64,000 bases of DNA from Pelodiscus sinensis (lineage: Eukaryota > Chordata > Testudines > Trionychidae): positions 72,448,001 to 72,512,000 of the forward strand of contig NC_134714.1 in assembly GCF_049634645.1 (NCBI RefSeq), given 5' to 3'. Shown here piece by piece: positions 1 through 12,800 of the stretch. The translations under genes were made by a program, and so were the position numbers. Numbering within the stretch: position 1 is the first letter of the stretch; each line of letters opens with the position of its first letter. Under the pieces are notes generated by a model, which was not told the DNA's origin, ran no database searches, and was given only the letters and a program-made list of their open reading frames with translations.

Positions 1-30
1 GTATTTATCTGCATAAAATCTAATATCCAA

Positions 31-490
31 GGGTAAGTCTACACTACCACCCTAGTTCGAACTAGGGTGGTTAATGTAGTCATTCGAAGTTGCAAATGAA
101 GCCCGGGATTTAAATATCCCGGGCTTCATTTGCATCTTGCCGGGCGCCGCCATTTTTAAATCCCCGTTAGTGCGGACTCCGTGCCCGCGGCTACACACAG
201 CACAGAGTAGGGAGTTCGAATTAGGCTTTCTAATTTGAACTACCGGTACACCTCGTACTCCTCCACGAGGAGTAACAGTAGTTCGAATTAGAAAGCCTAA
301 TTCGAACTACCTACTCCGTGCCGCGTGTATCCGCAGGCACGGAGTCCGCACTAACGGGGATTTAAAAATGGCGGCGCCCGGCAAGATGCAAATGAAGCCC
401 GGGATATTTAAATCCCGGGCTTCATTTGCAACTTTGAATGACTACATTAACCACCCTAGTTCAAACTAGGGTGGTAGTGTAGACATACCC
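31..490. mobile_element. 460-bp near-perfect palindromic foldback element
   Basis: The two halves are inverted copies of each other almost end to end, with a short loop near 252-285. Ends read GGGTAAGTCTACAC on the left and the complement of GGGTATGTCTACAC on the right, and CAA is repeated at 28-30 and 491-493 as a 3-bp target duplication. It has no coding capacity. End sequence and 3-bp duplication suggest a non-autonomous PIF/Harbinger-like element; that class assignment is inference. Confidence 0.8.
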
Positions 491-646
491 CAACACTATA
501 GAGGTGAATTAGGACACTTACAAATCTACACATTTTCACTTGAGTAACATGCCAGGGAGAGTCACTGAAGAGAGGAATTGATAACAGGCACAGTAAGTGT
601 ACCTAAAGCACGTGTTTGTGTGGTCACTCTCTCACTGTCGGATTAG

Positions 647-824
647 GAGTGAAATAGGCAAGTATGCTATCTACTGTCAGAGGTCTGTGGAGCGCACGTT
701 GCACACTGGAGAGCGGGAAGCCAAGCCTTCAAGAATGGAGATCGTATCCATTTTGCTGCGGAATCCCTTCCACCATTCACTCCCCTTCAGCATTCCAGTG
801 CACTTCATGAATGGAACCTACCAG
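647..824 (+). CDS. PLEKHH1: PLEKHH1 exon, MyTH4 end and start of FERM
   Basis: The acceptor is ATTAG before 647 and the donor is CAG|GTAAGA at 825. The exon opens with the last base of a split codon, then 59 codons containing REAKPSRMEI and PFHHSLPFSIPVHF. A 178-nt length leaves the next exon in phase 0. Confidence 0.88.
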
Positions 825-3800
825 GTAAGACATGGGCACCATCCTCACTGCACAGACACTGGCACCCTCCCACTTTCTTTTCCCCCCATCCGGCCCCCAG
901 CTGGGGGTTGGGAAAAAGTCCTGCCTCTCAGAGTTGCAGGCAGTGGCAGCTAAAGCCCAGCTGGGAGTCAGGAGGATGCCACAAACAAACTTCCCATCCT
1001 CGCTTCTCTGAGATGGTCACCCACCCCGTATTTCCCCCACCCGCCCCCATACAGTCTGCTTTCCCCGCCCCCGCCCAGCCTAGGGGTTGGGGGGCATGCT
1101 GTGTTTCTCCCAGGGTATGTCTACACTATAGAGTTTTGTAGGAAAAACAGCCATTTTTCTGACAAAACCCGAGTAACATCAACACTGCAATCACGATCTT
1201 TTGAAAGTAAATCAAAAGAATAGAGGGGGTTTTCCTGGTGTTAGTAAAACTCTTTCTACGATGAAGAAGCCTTTTTCTGAAAGAGCTCTTTCGGAAAAAG
1301 GCCTGTGTGGACGGGGAAGAGGGAGTTATTTCGAAAGAAGAGGAAAGAGGAAAAAGCACAGGTGCCCTGCTGGCCATCCCGTCCATAGCAATCACAGCTT
1401 ACATGCGAGAGAGCATCCATTCAGTGTGGACTCTATCTGTCGCTTTTTCGATGAACTTTTGCAGTGTGGACGCTCTCTTTTGAAAGAAGTTTTTTCAGAA
1501 GATCTCTTCCGAAAAAACCTTCTGAAAGAAGCCTGCAAGTCTAGACATAGCCCCAGGCAGCTGCAGCCAAACCCAGCTGCTATGATCAGAGTAGCCTCTC
1601 CTCTCCCAACTGCCACAGCCCACCTGGACATCCCAAACTTCCCTACCCTCTGACCCCGCCTCCCCATACCCACCCACTCCTCTCCACACACCCACACACT
1701 CTCTCTCTCCCTCCCCCCCTTATGTCCCCTACCTACTGTCTGGGAGAGAGACACTCCTCTGGCCCCAGCAGGGAATAGCTACAACTGGGAGAGAAGTGCA
1801 ATTCCCCCAGGTGGACAGTCCCGTGCATGGCAGTCCTGAGACCAGGTATGGGACTTATTAACCAGCTGGTCGACTGTGCTGCCACACAGCTTAGCAGGAT
1901 CCATAGTGCCAGGTACCTCTCAGGTAATTGAAGCCTGCACTGGGGTGTCTCTCTACATTTTTTAGCCACTTGTGACTAGTTCTGTCCCCCAAGATAAGCT
2001 TATTTAATTATTTTGATCTCCGGTTCTGTTTCAGGTTGTGGGTTTTGATGGCTCCTCAACAGTGGATGAGTTCCTCCAGCGGCTGAACCAGGAGACGGGA
2101 ATGAGGAAACTATCTCACACTGGGTTTTCCCTCTTCACAGATGATCCTTCTGGCAAGGATCTGGAGCACTGCCTGCAGGGCACTGTGAAGGTAATTCTCT
2201 CCCTACACACCTAGTCAAGACAAGGCAAGAGTTAAAGCCATTAAGGAACCCAGACTTTCACAGAAGTGGGACTTGCCTTGTCTTGACTAGAGTGTTAGAT
2301 GGTATTAAAGTGACTGGATTCATACACACTCACACCCCGTCTCTTGACAAAAGTACCAGCTATTGCCTATTATGTTACTGTATCCTAACTTTCCACTGAC
2401 AACAGTATAGCCAGTGTAGGGAGAGCAGAAGCATTTAAGAGAACGTGAGAAGGTTCAGTGCAAGACTTTATATCTGGTTTGGGTATCATCCAAGAAGTTG
2501 AGTTATTTGATAAGTTATCCTAAGAAGCCTCTTTTTTCATTGACCTTTATTGGTATGTTAAGGAGGAAATAGATCTTTACTGGACTGTCTGCAAAAGGAG
2601 TGGAGTATTTTGGAGAAGGTAATTGGAGCTGAATTGTTTAATATTTGAGAGACAAGGTGGGTGAGGGACCAACTTCTGTTGGTGACAGGGACAAGCTTTC
2701 AAGCTACACAGGCCCCTTCTTCATGTCTGGGAAATGTGGCCAGAGCCATGGTCAGGACAGCATTGCTAAATACAAGGTGGAACAGATTGCTTAGCACAAG
2801 TAGTTAACACACATTTCAAAGTCCAGTTCAAGGAGAAGTGGCTCATAAACACCTCTTCAGTCGTAGGGGGGAAAAGAAAGGGAGGGGAGGCAGCTTGTGG
2901 GGAGAGAAGTTAGTGGGTTGTAAATTGTGATTAAACCATAAATCCAATGTCTCTAACTAATCCGTGATTCTTACTGTTTAGCAAAATTATGAATTTAAAC
3001 TCCTGGGATTATTTTTTTAAGGTGTTGTGCTGATTTCCTCTAAGAATGAGGACTGGGAGATCAGATATAGAGTGATCTCTTTGTGAAAAATGTTTACCCA
3101 CAGGTGATATGGTATTTTTGTCTTTTATCGGTTTCCCATGTAAGTTTATTCAAAAGTGTAGTGATTGTCTAGTTTCACCCACATAGTTGTTTTTAGAGGC
3201 ATTTAGTGCACTGGGTAAGGTGCACATGTTGTGATTGGCATGTGTAGGACCTATGGATCCTGAAGGTTGTGTTGTGGGGAGTGTTGATCTTTGTAGTAGC
3301 ATAGGTATGTCAGCAGGTTCTGCATCTGTTGTTCTGATGGTATTCATATCCAGGATTATTATATAGATAGAAGCCATTCATGGAGTTTGCACTGGACTGG
3401 AATTCACATCCATACTTCCCCCTAGGCTTGGATCTTGAGTTTCCAGTTGGACCAATCTCTAGTTATTATGTGTTGTCTAGCAGTAAAAAAGTATGGTGGG
3501 ATTGTATGTCATTTCTTGGCTGACTGCATTCTTGATCCACTTTCTCCTTTCCATATCCAAATCCCACTGTTTATAGTTTGCTTACTTTTCATTCAAGCTT
3601 TGAGTCAGCTTGAGTGTCTCTGCTATCTTTACAGATCTGTGATGTTATTTCAAAATGGGAACAAGCCTTTAAAGAACTGCATCCTGGAAAATATGAAGGT
3701 AGCACAAGAATAGTGAAGCTAACTTATAAAAGCAGGTACTGTGCATAATTTGAGGGAGACACAACTTGGGTGTGATAATATCTTATATTGGACCAACTTG

Positions 3801-6800
3801 TGTTGACAGAGACAAGTTTTCAAGCTACAAGGAACTCTTGATGTCTGGATAGTTGAGGGAGGCATTATTAAATATTTATCAAGTGCAGAGATCTGCCTAC
3901 AGGGCCTATAACTTTTAACAGTATTGTTAGAACTGGCAGAACTGTCTTAGGGCTTGTCTACACATGAAAACTAACCCAGAATAAGGTTGGGTGTTAAAGT
4001 TATGTCTTTACTTTCAAGATTCTTCCCAACATATTCCCACTCTATCATTTCTCACTCAGTCCTGAAAAGTCAGTTCTCAGGTCTAGTTGGCTCATGATGC
4101 CATCCTTCATCACCATAAAGTTTAAAAAAAAGCATCCTTGTGTTGCCCCTAATATCTGAGAGGAGCTCCCCATAGATATGCAAAACTAACTCATTATCCA
4201 CATTCAAATCCATCTTTGAATTTGGAGGTCTACAAACAAATTGACAGTACTCAGGGAACTCATATCCTGAACAATGTAGTTTCATTATTTCCTTGTATTT
4301 CCCGGTCAGTTTGTCCCCATCATTTGTCTTAAGCTTTGTCTACACTTACACTTTCGTTGGCAAACATTTTATGGATCAGGGTGTGAAAAATACATTCCTG
4401 ACAACATTTCACTTCCAAAATGTGGATGTGGACAGTTCTTTATTGGCAAGAGATGCTCTACTGCAGACATAGTGACCGTTACTCATTAGGGATGGTTTAA
4501 TAATAATTCTGGATGGAGACCTCTCTCTAATCAGCATAGAGCAGGGATGGGCAAAAGGGCCTCTGCGGGCTGGATGCGACTCACCAAGTGAGTCGATCTG
4601 GCTCGCGGAAGCCCTGCTGCTCTCCCCACCTCCAGGCCAATCAGGACCTGGGGGCGGGGGAAAGCGCACAAAGTCTCCTCCCACCCTGCCCCCATCCTAC
4701 AGGGAGTGCGTGGCTCTTAGAAGTGCCGTGTGCTCCTGGTACAATGGGAGAAGACTTCGCACACTGCCCCCCGTCCCCAGGTCAATCAGGGCTTGGGGAA
4801 GGGGGGCAGCGCATGAAGTCATCCTGCGAGCGGCATGGCTCTTCTAAGCACTGTGCACTTCTTGCAGGAGGGAGGCAGGGTGGGAGGAGACTTCATGCTC
4901 CCCCCACCCTCAGGACAATCAGGGCTTGGCGGCCTGAGAGGGGCTCAGCACTTAGTCAACCAACCGCTGCTGCAAAGAGTGCCACTGGTGGTTGACTCTA
5001 AGCACAGCACTCCCTTGCAGGGTGGGAGCAGGGAGTTAGAGACATCACATGCTCCCCCTTCCCAGGCCCTGATTGATCTGGGGGCAGCACAGCTGGCGGT
5101 TCTTTCTGGGGGTAGGGCAAAGACATTGCGCGCTCCCCAACCCCAGATCAATAAGGGTCTGTGGGTGGGGAAGCATGGACGTGTCCTAGTCCCGCCCCTT
5201 TCGGGGCAGCCCGGAGCCACTTCAGACATTTCCGAAGTCGCCCCCAGTCAAAAATTATTGCCCACTCCAGCATACAGCATCTACTCAGACCTTAAAGCAG
5301 CACAGATGCAGAGGTGTAGCTTGTGCTGCTGTAAGATGCATCGTGTAGACAAAGCCTGATACTTAAATTGTTTGTTTTTTGGGGAAGAGACTGTATGTTC
5401 TGTGTTTGCACAGCACCTAGCATAATAGAGTTCTCATTCATTACTGGGGCTCGTATCTTCTATAATATAAATAAAGCACAATAATTGTTCCTGCTGATCT
5501 TAATCTTTTAATCCATTTTATTCCAGAATAAGTGTCCGCATATGGAATTATTTTTGATGAAATGCCATGTGTGTGGAAAAGGGTATATAGGCCAAAGATA
5601 AAAATCAATATATTGTGAAAGGTATCATAGACTTGGAACCAAATAAGAACTAGCTACCATACAACTAAAGTTTTGTATAGCTCCATCCATACAGACTGAA
5701 TCCTGAAACAGCATTAAATAGTATACACCATATAAAAGGAAGAGAGAATTGGCAAAAGGATAGGTCTACATTGCCAGGAGGAAAATGTGTGCTGTTGAGA
5801 CTTGCAATGAAATTAAGTCATTGGGGCAAAAAAGATACAGAAAGACTGACCTAAATGGCAGAAGCTGTGCAGAAGAAGGCTCTTCTATAACAACAGAGAT
5901 ATGCTAGATGAGATGGAACAGTCGGGAAGTGGGAGGCAAATCCATAGGGAGAGCTGCACTGAGATCATGGGCTTCGTTTCATACACTGCGCTGAGTTTGT
6001 GGGCTTCATACATAAGAAGGGCATTTCTGAAGTGTTCTCTGAAATGAATAGGGAGCCAATGGAGAACTGTCTGTAGGTGAGAGTGGGGTCATGACATCCT
6101 TTTGAAGAGTTCCATGCTGGTGGAAAAATGAAGCCCTCCTCAGAAACTAAAGAATTAAATATCAAAGTTTTCTGTATTATCACCCATACCCAACTTAGGG
6201 AATGGAACAATGTATATGTCTACGCTGCACAGCTATTTTGGGATACCAAAAGTACACCAAAATAGCAACCCTCCGTGTCTTAACAAGTCGCCTGTTATTT
6301 CAAAATATTTTTCAAACTAATAGGTTTGCTATTTCAGCATTCAAGGGATGTCTTGAAATACTGCATTATTTTCAAATTTGGCACTGTGTAGAAGCGCCAA
6401 ATTTCAAAATATTCTATTTTGAAACAGAATCAAAATAAGATATGTAATTTGCATAGCACAAATTGCGTATCTTATTTTGAGTTTAGCGTGCCATGTAGTT
6501 AGGGTTGCCAGATGGTTTCAACAAAAATACCGGACACACTTGACATTGCATTACAAGCTACATTACATCTTATTTAGAAAATACCAGACATTTATATTTT
6601 CTCATTTATATTTTCCCAATTTGTTTCCTGAACAACAAGCTCAAATATTGGACTGTCTGGTTCAAAACTAGACACCTGGCAATCCTATGTGTAGACGCAC
6701 CCTATAAGTTCATGCAATATTCCCTTCACTGCTTAGAGCAGAGCTAAATATGGATTCTCTGATAACTGGAGGAGTTACAGACTCTAATAAATACCATCTA

Positions 6801-9800
6801 TGTCTGTACTTGATAGAAAGGAATCTATTCCCCCAGTTTTATAAAATATTGTTAAGTTGATGAGACATCTTTCAGTAAATGTTTGTCTCACAACCTGGAA
6901 TCACTTCAAAAGCTATTCCACTCAAAGTGTGGAGGAGGCATGTTCTGTTTTATATTACGTTCTCCCTGTTCATGAATTAGAGGGCTTCAATCTTTGGGGT
7001 TTCAGTCCAACTCCTTTTCAATGCACGTAACTCATTTTGAAAAGAATGATTATTTTAACTCTGTGTATGCAGCGTGTTCCTAACATCTTTTCTCCTCTGC
7101 ATTTCTCTCCTTTTCAGATTGTATTTTCGAAACCAGGCAAAAGGTGAGACAGACAGAGAGCGGTTGCTGCTGGCTTTCCAGATTAGCTGTGAAATAGCCA
7201 ATGGGAGGTTCCCTGTTAATAAGGAGCTGGCTCTGGAAATGGTGGCTTTGATGGCTCAGGTGAGCAACCAGCCTAGTGTGCTGTTGGATTGAGTTCGGAT
7301 GTGAGAAGTGGTATAGAATATGGCTGCCAGGGAATTGATCACCATAGCCTTTGCTTTGGACTATCTAAAGAGAAAGATGTTGTACCTTGTGATGTTCTTT
7401 CTCCAATGTCTTTACTTCTGTTACATAAGAAACCTGGTGCAGAAGGATAGGAGAAAATCCATGCTCCTTTCCCCAGAAGCTACAAGTGACTGCCATTTTC
7501 ATGTGCTCTATTGTACGGCTAAGTCCAGTTGTCCAGTTAGTCGGGCTGTACATCAGCCAAACTATAAGTTGCATTACCTTAATTAAGCAATTATGACCAT
7601 TCTGCCAGCAGTCTAGAACCTTACTCAAAAAAAGCATGTTGCAGGGTCCTAAATTAGGCCTCCATAGATAAGTTACATGTACCGTGTTACCATTGAGGGT
7701 TTATTCACGTTGTGTGACAAGTGGTGTGTGACAGGAGAGGTATGTGTAACGGGACTTTAACTGACTTGCTACATTGGCTAAAGCCAATAATGAGTCTGTT
7801 CACTAAGTGTACGTCTACGCAGCAATTTTATTTAGAAATAACTTAGTCCATGTCTACACAGAAGGCAGTTATTTCAAAATAATGTTGAAATACTGTCAAG
7901 CTGGAAGACTTCTTACTCCAACTCCTGTAACCCTCATTGTACAAGGAGTAAGGGAAGTCGGAAGACGAGTGATCTATATGGAAATAAGTGCTGTGTAGAC
8001 GCTCCCAATTTCAATTTCAAAATAAGCTACGCAATTGACATAGCTCAATTTGCATAACTTACTTTGAGTTAAGCCCTGCTGTGTAGATGCACCCTAAGAT
8101 AGTAAGAGAAAAATAGCCCAAAGAGCATATTTTTAGTCACTGGCAGAGGACAGACTCTCTATGTTGTTTAAGCAGAGTTTGAGCACTGCAGGGAAGAGGG
8201 AGGGGGAAGTGATACAGGAAACCAGTTGCGACTCTGATCATCATTCAAGAGTAAGTCAAAACTGCAGAGAAGCAGCTTTCATTTGTGCCATTGGCATAAA
8301 GCCTGCCTGAGACCTTATCCCAGTGAGGAAACCCCTCTCCACTCATCCCATGGCGTTTTTTTTCTAGATGGTCCCTGACATGCTCGGAATTATGGGGGAT
8401 TCTACTAGCAGAGTTCCCCTAAGCAAGGAGGAATTTCCACCAGCCACCTCTTGAAACTTTGCATTGCAGCAGACTGGGAAATCTTGCTTATGTTGTTTAC
8501 AAATAAGCTGGTTTCTTATTGGTCACTTAAAAAATAAAAAGCAATACATAGGGGGTCAGTTTTCCAGCACACAGAGTGGCTGGCCCAAATTGTGTTTTAC
8601 CCTTCACAAAATAAGAAATTTCCTGGGCAGGCCTATCCCCAAGAGTCACTTGCTATGTATGGAAAGGACACTGGTGCAAGAACTTGTCATTTTTCACTGT
8701 GCTATAAACTAAACCTCCTTAACTTTCTGTTGCAGGTGGAATACGGGGACTCGGATCGACCAGTATCTTCAAGTCCTGGTGGGACCCCACAGTCCAAAAT
8801 GCAACATATTGTCCAACAGGTCTTAGACAAATTCTATCCCAAACGCTACAAACAAAACATTACCCCTGAGCATCTCAGGTGAGACTAAATCTGACTTGCT
8901 TGATTATATAAAACTTTTCAGGGGGAGAGCAGAAGGTCCTCAGGCCAGGCTCCTGGAAAATGAAAAACACCAATTAATGATCACCTGTGAAAAGTTTGGT
9001 TAAAATGACTTGCCTCAAGGCATGGACTCTGTATTCTGTCTGTACAGATCTGAGAACAATGGAGTCCTGATCCATGACAAGGACTCCTAGGTGCTGCTAT
9101 GATAATAAAATAATAATAATACTTCCCACAGGAACTCTGTAGAAAGAAAGGGATAGAGTCCAGTTGTCTGGGGCAACAATTTCTGCAACAAAAGACACAG
9201 GAGTCCTAGGCAACAGTGTTCTTCACAACAAAATCCTGATCAATGCCCACAGTAATTCCTTCCTCTGCCCTGAATGAGGCAGGGGTCTTGTGGGGGGAAA
9301 AACATTTGTCATGCAATTAAAAATTATATCATACTAAAACCAACAACCTCAATTCTGGCATCCGCTAGCTATTGATTGCTTAGTTTCACAACCTTAATAA
9401 TATTCTTCTAATGTGGTTTTTATATGTGTAATTTCCTAGCTTTTAAATAAACCAAAGTGTATATACAGAAATGTCATCCTCCAGCATCATATTGACACCC
9501 TCAGGGTTCATCAGCAAAGTTGGAACCTTTAGAGCAGGGATAGGGAACCTTTTTTTGGATCGGGGCCACTCACCTACAGGAAACCCCCCCCCCCCCAAGC
9601 ACAAACAAAAAACTCACCCTTCGCTGACTAAGGAGAAAGACACTCCCCACATTCCCCTTGCACACCAGAACTAGTAGATTTTGTGTGCTCCTGCCATTCA
9701 GTAGGGCAGTTGAGGGGCTGGAGCACAAATGCGAGCTCCCCAGTGCTTGGGGGGGAAGGGGGGACTGCTTTAGAGCCACAGCACAGACCACCGCCACCGG

Positions 9801-12800
9801 AGCTAACGGAGTAACTGCCAGTCCAGGTTCCCACCCCCACCCCTATTCCTTCTATCTAGATCCCAGTCCTGGTCTCATCCACAGGATCTACATCCAGTCA
9901 TCCCCTGCCTCATCTCCTAACCTAGGTTATCCCCTCCGTGGCTCATCCCAGTCTCTTGACCCACAGTCCTAGTTCTCCCCCTGAATTCCAACTACATATC
10001 TGATCTGTCTCTCCTCCCCCTGCTCTGTTCTTCCCCAAATACTGCTTCCAAGTCCCAGATTCCTTATCCAGCCAGTCACAGTCTCCCTCTAGCTTCTTTT
10101 CCAATCTGTGTCCCTTCCCCAGCCAATTGGCTGCAATTCATCTGCTCTGTTTCCCATACTGGCTCCCAATCTCCCTGACCAGTTCCTAGTCTCCTTGTCC
10201 AACAACTCCCAGCTTCCTTTGCCCCCACCTGATCCCAGGCCCAGGCTCCTGGCTCAAATGACTAGCCAGTGCCAGTCATCCTTCTTCTAGCCCACATGTC
10301 ACAGTTGATCTCCTTCCCCATTTCATCACACTTCTTGTCCCAGTCAAATCCTCCCCCTCTGGCATGGCTTTTGTCTGTTCTATATTCAGATCAGATGGCT
10401 TCCTCCTCCACACTGCCTGAGCATTAGCAGGATGGACACTGAGAACACAGGAGAAACAGTCTCCCTGCTCTCATTTCCAGTGCTCAGCTCCAGCCTGATC
10501 AGAGCACCCTGAAGCAGCAATTACAGGGAAAATCTGGTCCTGACCTAGAGTATGCTCAGTTGCTCTAGGAAGATAGTACATGCACCCTTTGGTCACATAG
10601 AGGAGCTATGAAGGTACAGAGCACACTCACTTGCTCTGTGAGAATGGCAGGTGTGCATTCTGGTCACACTTTGGAGCTGTGAGATAATCGAGCATGCTCA
10701 CTGAGAATGGAATCTTTGGAACAGTTAGTGACTAAAACTGAAAAAGTCTCTGAGCATGTGTTTATGAATTGACCAAATTTGGGTAGATTTTCAAGGAGAT
10801 GCAAAAGGCACAGCCTTACCACACAGGTTGCTCACCTGCCAAATGTCAAATCTCTGCTGCAAAGTATGGGGGGGGGTCACTGGGACTTTCAATAGTAAAG
10901 GTTGCCAGATTTTTTTAATCCAGACAAGATATATTTTCCCCTCCTCCTAGAGGACTGAACCATTTGGCTAAAATTTGCAGAAAGATTCAGCCTGAGGCAG
11001 ACGTCCAGCCTGGAAACCTCAAGCCCAAATTATTAAAAGTCTGACAAACTTATAAATAATTGAATAAAATCTTATCCTAGAACCTAAATAACAGGTTCTG
11101 TTAGCTCTGCTTACAGTAGTTTGAGACTCTGCCAGCCTTTCAGGATGAAAAAGACTGTAAAATGTAAATTTTTGCTCTTAAGTTCTTTGAAGACATAAGC
11201 AAATGTGATTATATAACTTGGATTCCCACAGGCGGCTGGCTGACAAGCTGGCTACAAAGTGGATGGTGCTGCAGGGATGCTCTCCATTAGAATGCATTAG
11301 AATTTATTTGGCAGTGGCCCGGAAATGGCCTCTCTTTGGAGCCAAGGTATTTGCTGCTAAGGTAATCAGAGGTGGCTTCTTGCTGGAATACTTTGTTTCT
11401 TTACCCCAAGTTAAATTTGCTCAGCTTAGCTTCCATTATGATCTTTGTTAAAACAGCTCACACCTCATGGGGAACTTTGGAAGTTATTTAGAGGTACAGC
11501 CCTTTCCATACTATTCCATTGGGCTGACCAAGCTGTATTTAATTTCCCATCTGTTTAGAAGACCGACTACAGAAGACAAATAAATGTTAGAGACACTAGG
11601 GGTTGCTAGAGTATCACAGATTATACACTGAAGCTCACAGGAGTCAGAACTTGTCTACATGAACCCTGCTGCGACACTGTAAAAGTTCCTAGTTCACAGC
11701 AGCGGGGTACACACAGACACTGACTCTGCAACAAGCTAATGAAGGGCAGATTTACACTCCAGCTTGCTGCAAACTATATTTCTATAGACAACCCCATATG
11801 GATCGATACTGTGTCCTTGATGACAAGGGGAAAGATGGTTTAAATATCGTATTTCTTAAGTATCTAGCAGTGGAGGGAAAGGAAAAAATACTTCTGTAAG
11901 TCAGACCGTGTAGCTGGAGACATGTAAATGGAGAGAACAGATGTTTCACTTCTGTTTTCAGTACTGTGCAAGAATCCTTTTTCTCATGTGAGAAAGGTAA
12001 ACAGTATTACTTTTCCCTGTCATACAAAGAGAGAAACAGAAGCACAGAGAGACTAAATTCACTTTCCAAAAATCACATATCAGTGGCAGAGCCAGGAACA
12101 GAACCCAGAAGTCCTGGCTTCCAATAGTTTCAACTCTCCTGAATGTAAGGATCTATTCCTACTACATCCTCCCAAATTAGGATATGTTGACACTGCAGTT
12201 TTGAGGTCTGACTGCTGCATGTCTACACATACCTGAGCTAGCGCTGATCAAACTAGCTCACTAAAAGTAGCAGTGAAGCTGCAGCAGCACAGCTGGTAGA
12301 ATGGACTAGGAACTCAAATTGGGATCCAGAGTCTCAGGCAGACTTAAACTAGGATGGTTAGCTTGTGCTGCCACAGCTTCACTGCTATTTTTAGTGAGCT
12401 AACTTGGGCATGTTTACATGTACTGTAGTCACACCCCCTAACTGCAACATAGACATACCCTAAAGCCAGGTCTACACAGAAAAGTTTTATCGGCATAGCC
12501 ATGTCAGTCATGAGTGGGTAAAAAAAACCCACAGCCTTGACATAGCTATGCCAATGTAACCCTCTGTACAGACACAGCTAGGTCAATGAAAGAAGGCTTC
12601 TGTTGATACAGCTAATTTTGTTCAAGGAGGTGATGTTCCTACGCCAACTGAAAAACCCCATGCTGACAAACCTGTGCCAGTATAATCTCCTTAGTGTAGA
12701 CACATCCTTAATTACGGAGAGTAGTTGTGATCCTTTGGTCTCTTGCTTTGAGGTCAAAGTAGTTAACTTTCTGAAATAAAATCTTAAAAGTACGGCTCTT

